Source: an uncultured Pseudomonadota bacterium (GTDB taxonomy: Bacteria; Pseudomonadota; Gammaproteobacteria; Steroidobacterales; Steroidobacteraceae). From it: a DNA stretch of 5,721 bases. A model generated the notes under the pieces. It did no database searches, was not told the origin of the DNA, and saw only the letters and a list, made by a program, of their open reading frames with translations. A program made the position numbers and the translations under genes. Each line of letters begins with the position of its first letter. Position 1 is the first letter of the stretch. The DNA is taken from contig CAITAM010000119.1 in assembly GCA_903890265.1 (NCBI GenBank), positions 1 through 5,721 on the forward strand. Direction: 5' to 3'. Shown piece after piece: positions 4,773-5,721 of this stretch.

Positions 4773-5585
4773 ATGAGTCACGCCAAAGCCCCGCGCCTTC
4801 GCCTGCGCACGGTGTTCATCTCGGACGTGCACCTCGGTTTCCGCGGCTGCCAGGCGGATTACCTCCTGGATTTCCTGAACAGCATCGACACCGACCGCCT
4901 CGTGCTCGTCGGCGACATCGTCGACCTGTGGGCGCTGAAGCGAAGCCTCTACTGGCCGGCGGCGCACCAGGAGGTGCTGCGCACGATCATCAAACTGTCG
5001 CAGAGCGGCACCGAGGTCATCTACGTGCCCGGCAACCACGACGAGGCGGCGCGCGAGTTCTGCGGCATGAGCTTCGGCGAGATCAAGATCCACCGCCAGC
5101 TCGAGCACGAGACCGCGGACGGAAAGCGGCTGCTCGTGCTGCACGGCGACGAGTTCGACGGGGCGGTGCACTTCTCGGCCTGGCTGAAGCACTTCGGCAG
5201 CTTCCTCTACGACCGGATGGTCGATCTCGCCCGCGTCGTGCATTACCTGCGCCACAAGCTCGGCCGGCCGTACTGGTCGCTCGCGTCCTGGCTGAAGCAC
5301 AACGTGCCGAATGCGATGACCTACATCCTCGCCTTCGAGCACGCGGCCGCGCAGGAGGCCGCGCGGCGCGGCTTTGACGGCGTGGTCTGCGGTCACATTC
5401 ACCGTGCCGAACTGCGCACGGTCGATGGTATCCTCTACTGCAATGATGGCGACTGGGTCGAACACTGCACGGCGCTCGTCGAGGACCGCAACGGTCGGCT
5501 CGCGATCCTGCGCTGGACGGAGCACGCACAGCTCGGCGCGGCGCCCGCCGGCGTGGCCGGCGCCGTGCTCGATCCCGCGGCCTGA
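4773..5585 (+). CDS. Calcineurin-like metallophosphatase, LpxH-like (COG2908-type)
   Basis: This 270-residue protein has all five metal-binding blocks of the calcineurin-like phosphoesterase fold: SDVHLG (D18, H20), GDIVD (D48), PGNHD (N88, H89), LHGDEFD (H124) and CGHIHRAE (H208, H210). Two metal ions, usually manganese, would sit between them. The overall arrangement, with a long helical insertion between the fourth and fifth blocks (about 130-195, rich in aromatic and basic residues), is that of LpxH-like enzymes that cleave the pyrophosphate of UDP-2,3-diacylglucosamine in lipid A synthesis at the inner membrane. However, canonical LpxH has GNRD and ends HGHTHRP, is about 240 residues, and looks different around the insertion. 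This one has GNHD and an extra Ala/Pro-rich tail, so it is more likely a paralog with another lipid-linked or nucleotide-sugar substrate. No signal peptide is present. The ATG at 4773 has only a weak ribosome site (TGAG). A glycosyltransferase gene follows after 54 bases, probably in the same operon. Confidence 0.85.
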   Translation: MSHAKAPRLRLRTVFISDVHLGFRGCQADYLLDFLNSIDTDRLVLVGDIVDLWALKRSLYWPAAHQEVLRTIIKLSQSGTEVIYVPGNHDEAAREFCGMSFGEIKIHRQLEHETADGKRLLVLHGDEFDGAVHFSAWLKHFGSFLYDRMVDLARVVHYLRHKLGRPYWSLASWLKHNVPNAMTYILAFEHAAAQEAARRGFDGVVCGHIHRAELRTVDGILYCNDGDWVEHCTALVEDRNGRLAILRWTEHAQLGAAPAGVAGAVLDPAA

Positions 5586-5590
5586 CCGGC

Positions 5591-5619
5591 GCCGCGTCGG
5601 GTCGCTGCCGCGACGCGGC
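5591..5619 (+). repeat. Hairpin between the phosphatase and glycosyltransferase genes
   Basis: GCCGCGTCG (5591-5599) and CGACGCGGC (5611-5619) form a perfect 9-bp stem with an 11-base loop, starting 6 bases after the stop codon. No T tract follows, and the next gene's GGGG ribosome site lies 10 bases beyond. It is therefore more likely an intercistronic stabilising or attenuating hairpin than a full terminator. Confidence 0.45.
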
Positions 5620-5639
5620 CTCGCGCCCGGGGTCAGCCG

Positions 5640-5721
5640 ATGAAGATCGCGATCGTCACCGATGCCTGGCGGCCACAGACCAACGGCGTCGTGACGACCC
5701 TGTCGCGCACCGCGCAAGATC
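5640..5721 (+). CDS. GT4-family glycosyltransferase, N-terminal 27 residues (3' end outside the window)
   Basis: The frame opens at the ATG at 5640, with GGGG (5629-5632) placed 7 bases upstream, and runs off the window. The start MKIAIVTDAWRPQTNGVVTTL is the N-terminal strand and glycine-containing loop typical of GT-B fold, family 4 retaining glycosyltransferases. The pattern TDAW-P-NGV-TTL is common in those that use GDP-mannose or UDP-sugars to glycosylate diacylglycerol or phosphatidylinositol-type lipid acceptors. The donor and acceptor cannot be told from 27 residues. Its place directly after the LpxH-like phosphatase suggests a shared envelope lipid or glycan pathway. Confidence 0.8.
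   Translation, partial: MKIAIVTDAWRPQTNGVVTTLSRTAQD

Noticed and set aside
4725..5717. A minus-strand open frame (330 residues) opposite the phosphatase
   Set aside because: The + strand carries all five metallophosphatase blocks. The antisense protein is rich in Arg, Val, His and Glu with no domain.

Overview
The window is about 5.7 kb of very GC-rich chromosomal DNA. High G+C at third codon positions runs through every gene, and all the genes lie on the + strand. The PhoB, PhoR and TsaB sequences resemble the enterobacterial/pseudomonad versions (PhoR has the short two-helix membrane anchor plus PAS form). Together with a HipA-type kinase of the E. coli YjjJ form, this points to a high-GC gammaproteobacterium. 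The species cannot be named from the sequence.

Layout: (1) bases 1-216 are the C-terminal end of TsaB, a tRNA threonylcarbamoyladenosine (t6A) synthesis protein. (2) A roughly 100-base gap with two overlapping hairpins and a strong Pho half-site leads into phoB (314-1003) and phoR (1041-2372), the phosphate-starvation two-component system. A 7-bp hairpin sits in the 37-base gap between these two. (3) A 151-base gap rich in dyads, including a second Pho-box-like site, precedes a 134-residue predicted helical protein of unknown function (2524-2928). It lies where phoU or transport genes might be expected. (4) An AT-rich stretch (2929-3061) carries an array of TATCTCGTC-type direct repeats that ends exactly at the ATG of a complete gene for a HipA-family kinase with its own N-terminal winged helix-turn-helix (YjjJ type, 3062-4396). 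(5) A 376-base stretch with no gene (4397-4772) begins with a large 16-bp hairpin. It ends with an AT-rich patch and a tiny upstream ORF before a calcineurin-like metallophosphatase of the LpxH-like class (4773-5585). (6) A 9-bp hairpin separates that gene from the first 27 codons of a GT4-type glycosyltransferase (5640 to the window end).

How they fit together: PhoR senses phosphate status at the inner membrane and phosphorylates PhoB, which binds Pho boxes. The small helical protein may belong to the same response, but that rests only on position. The HipA-like kinase appears to be a self-contained unit, with DNA-binding and kinase parts in one chain and its own operator-like repeats and promoter, probably acquired separately. 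The phosphatase-glycosyltransferase pair looks like an envelope lipid or glycan module. The most unusual signal is the repeat array and apparent leaderless start of the HipA-like gene, followed by the unrecognised protein downstream of phoR.
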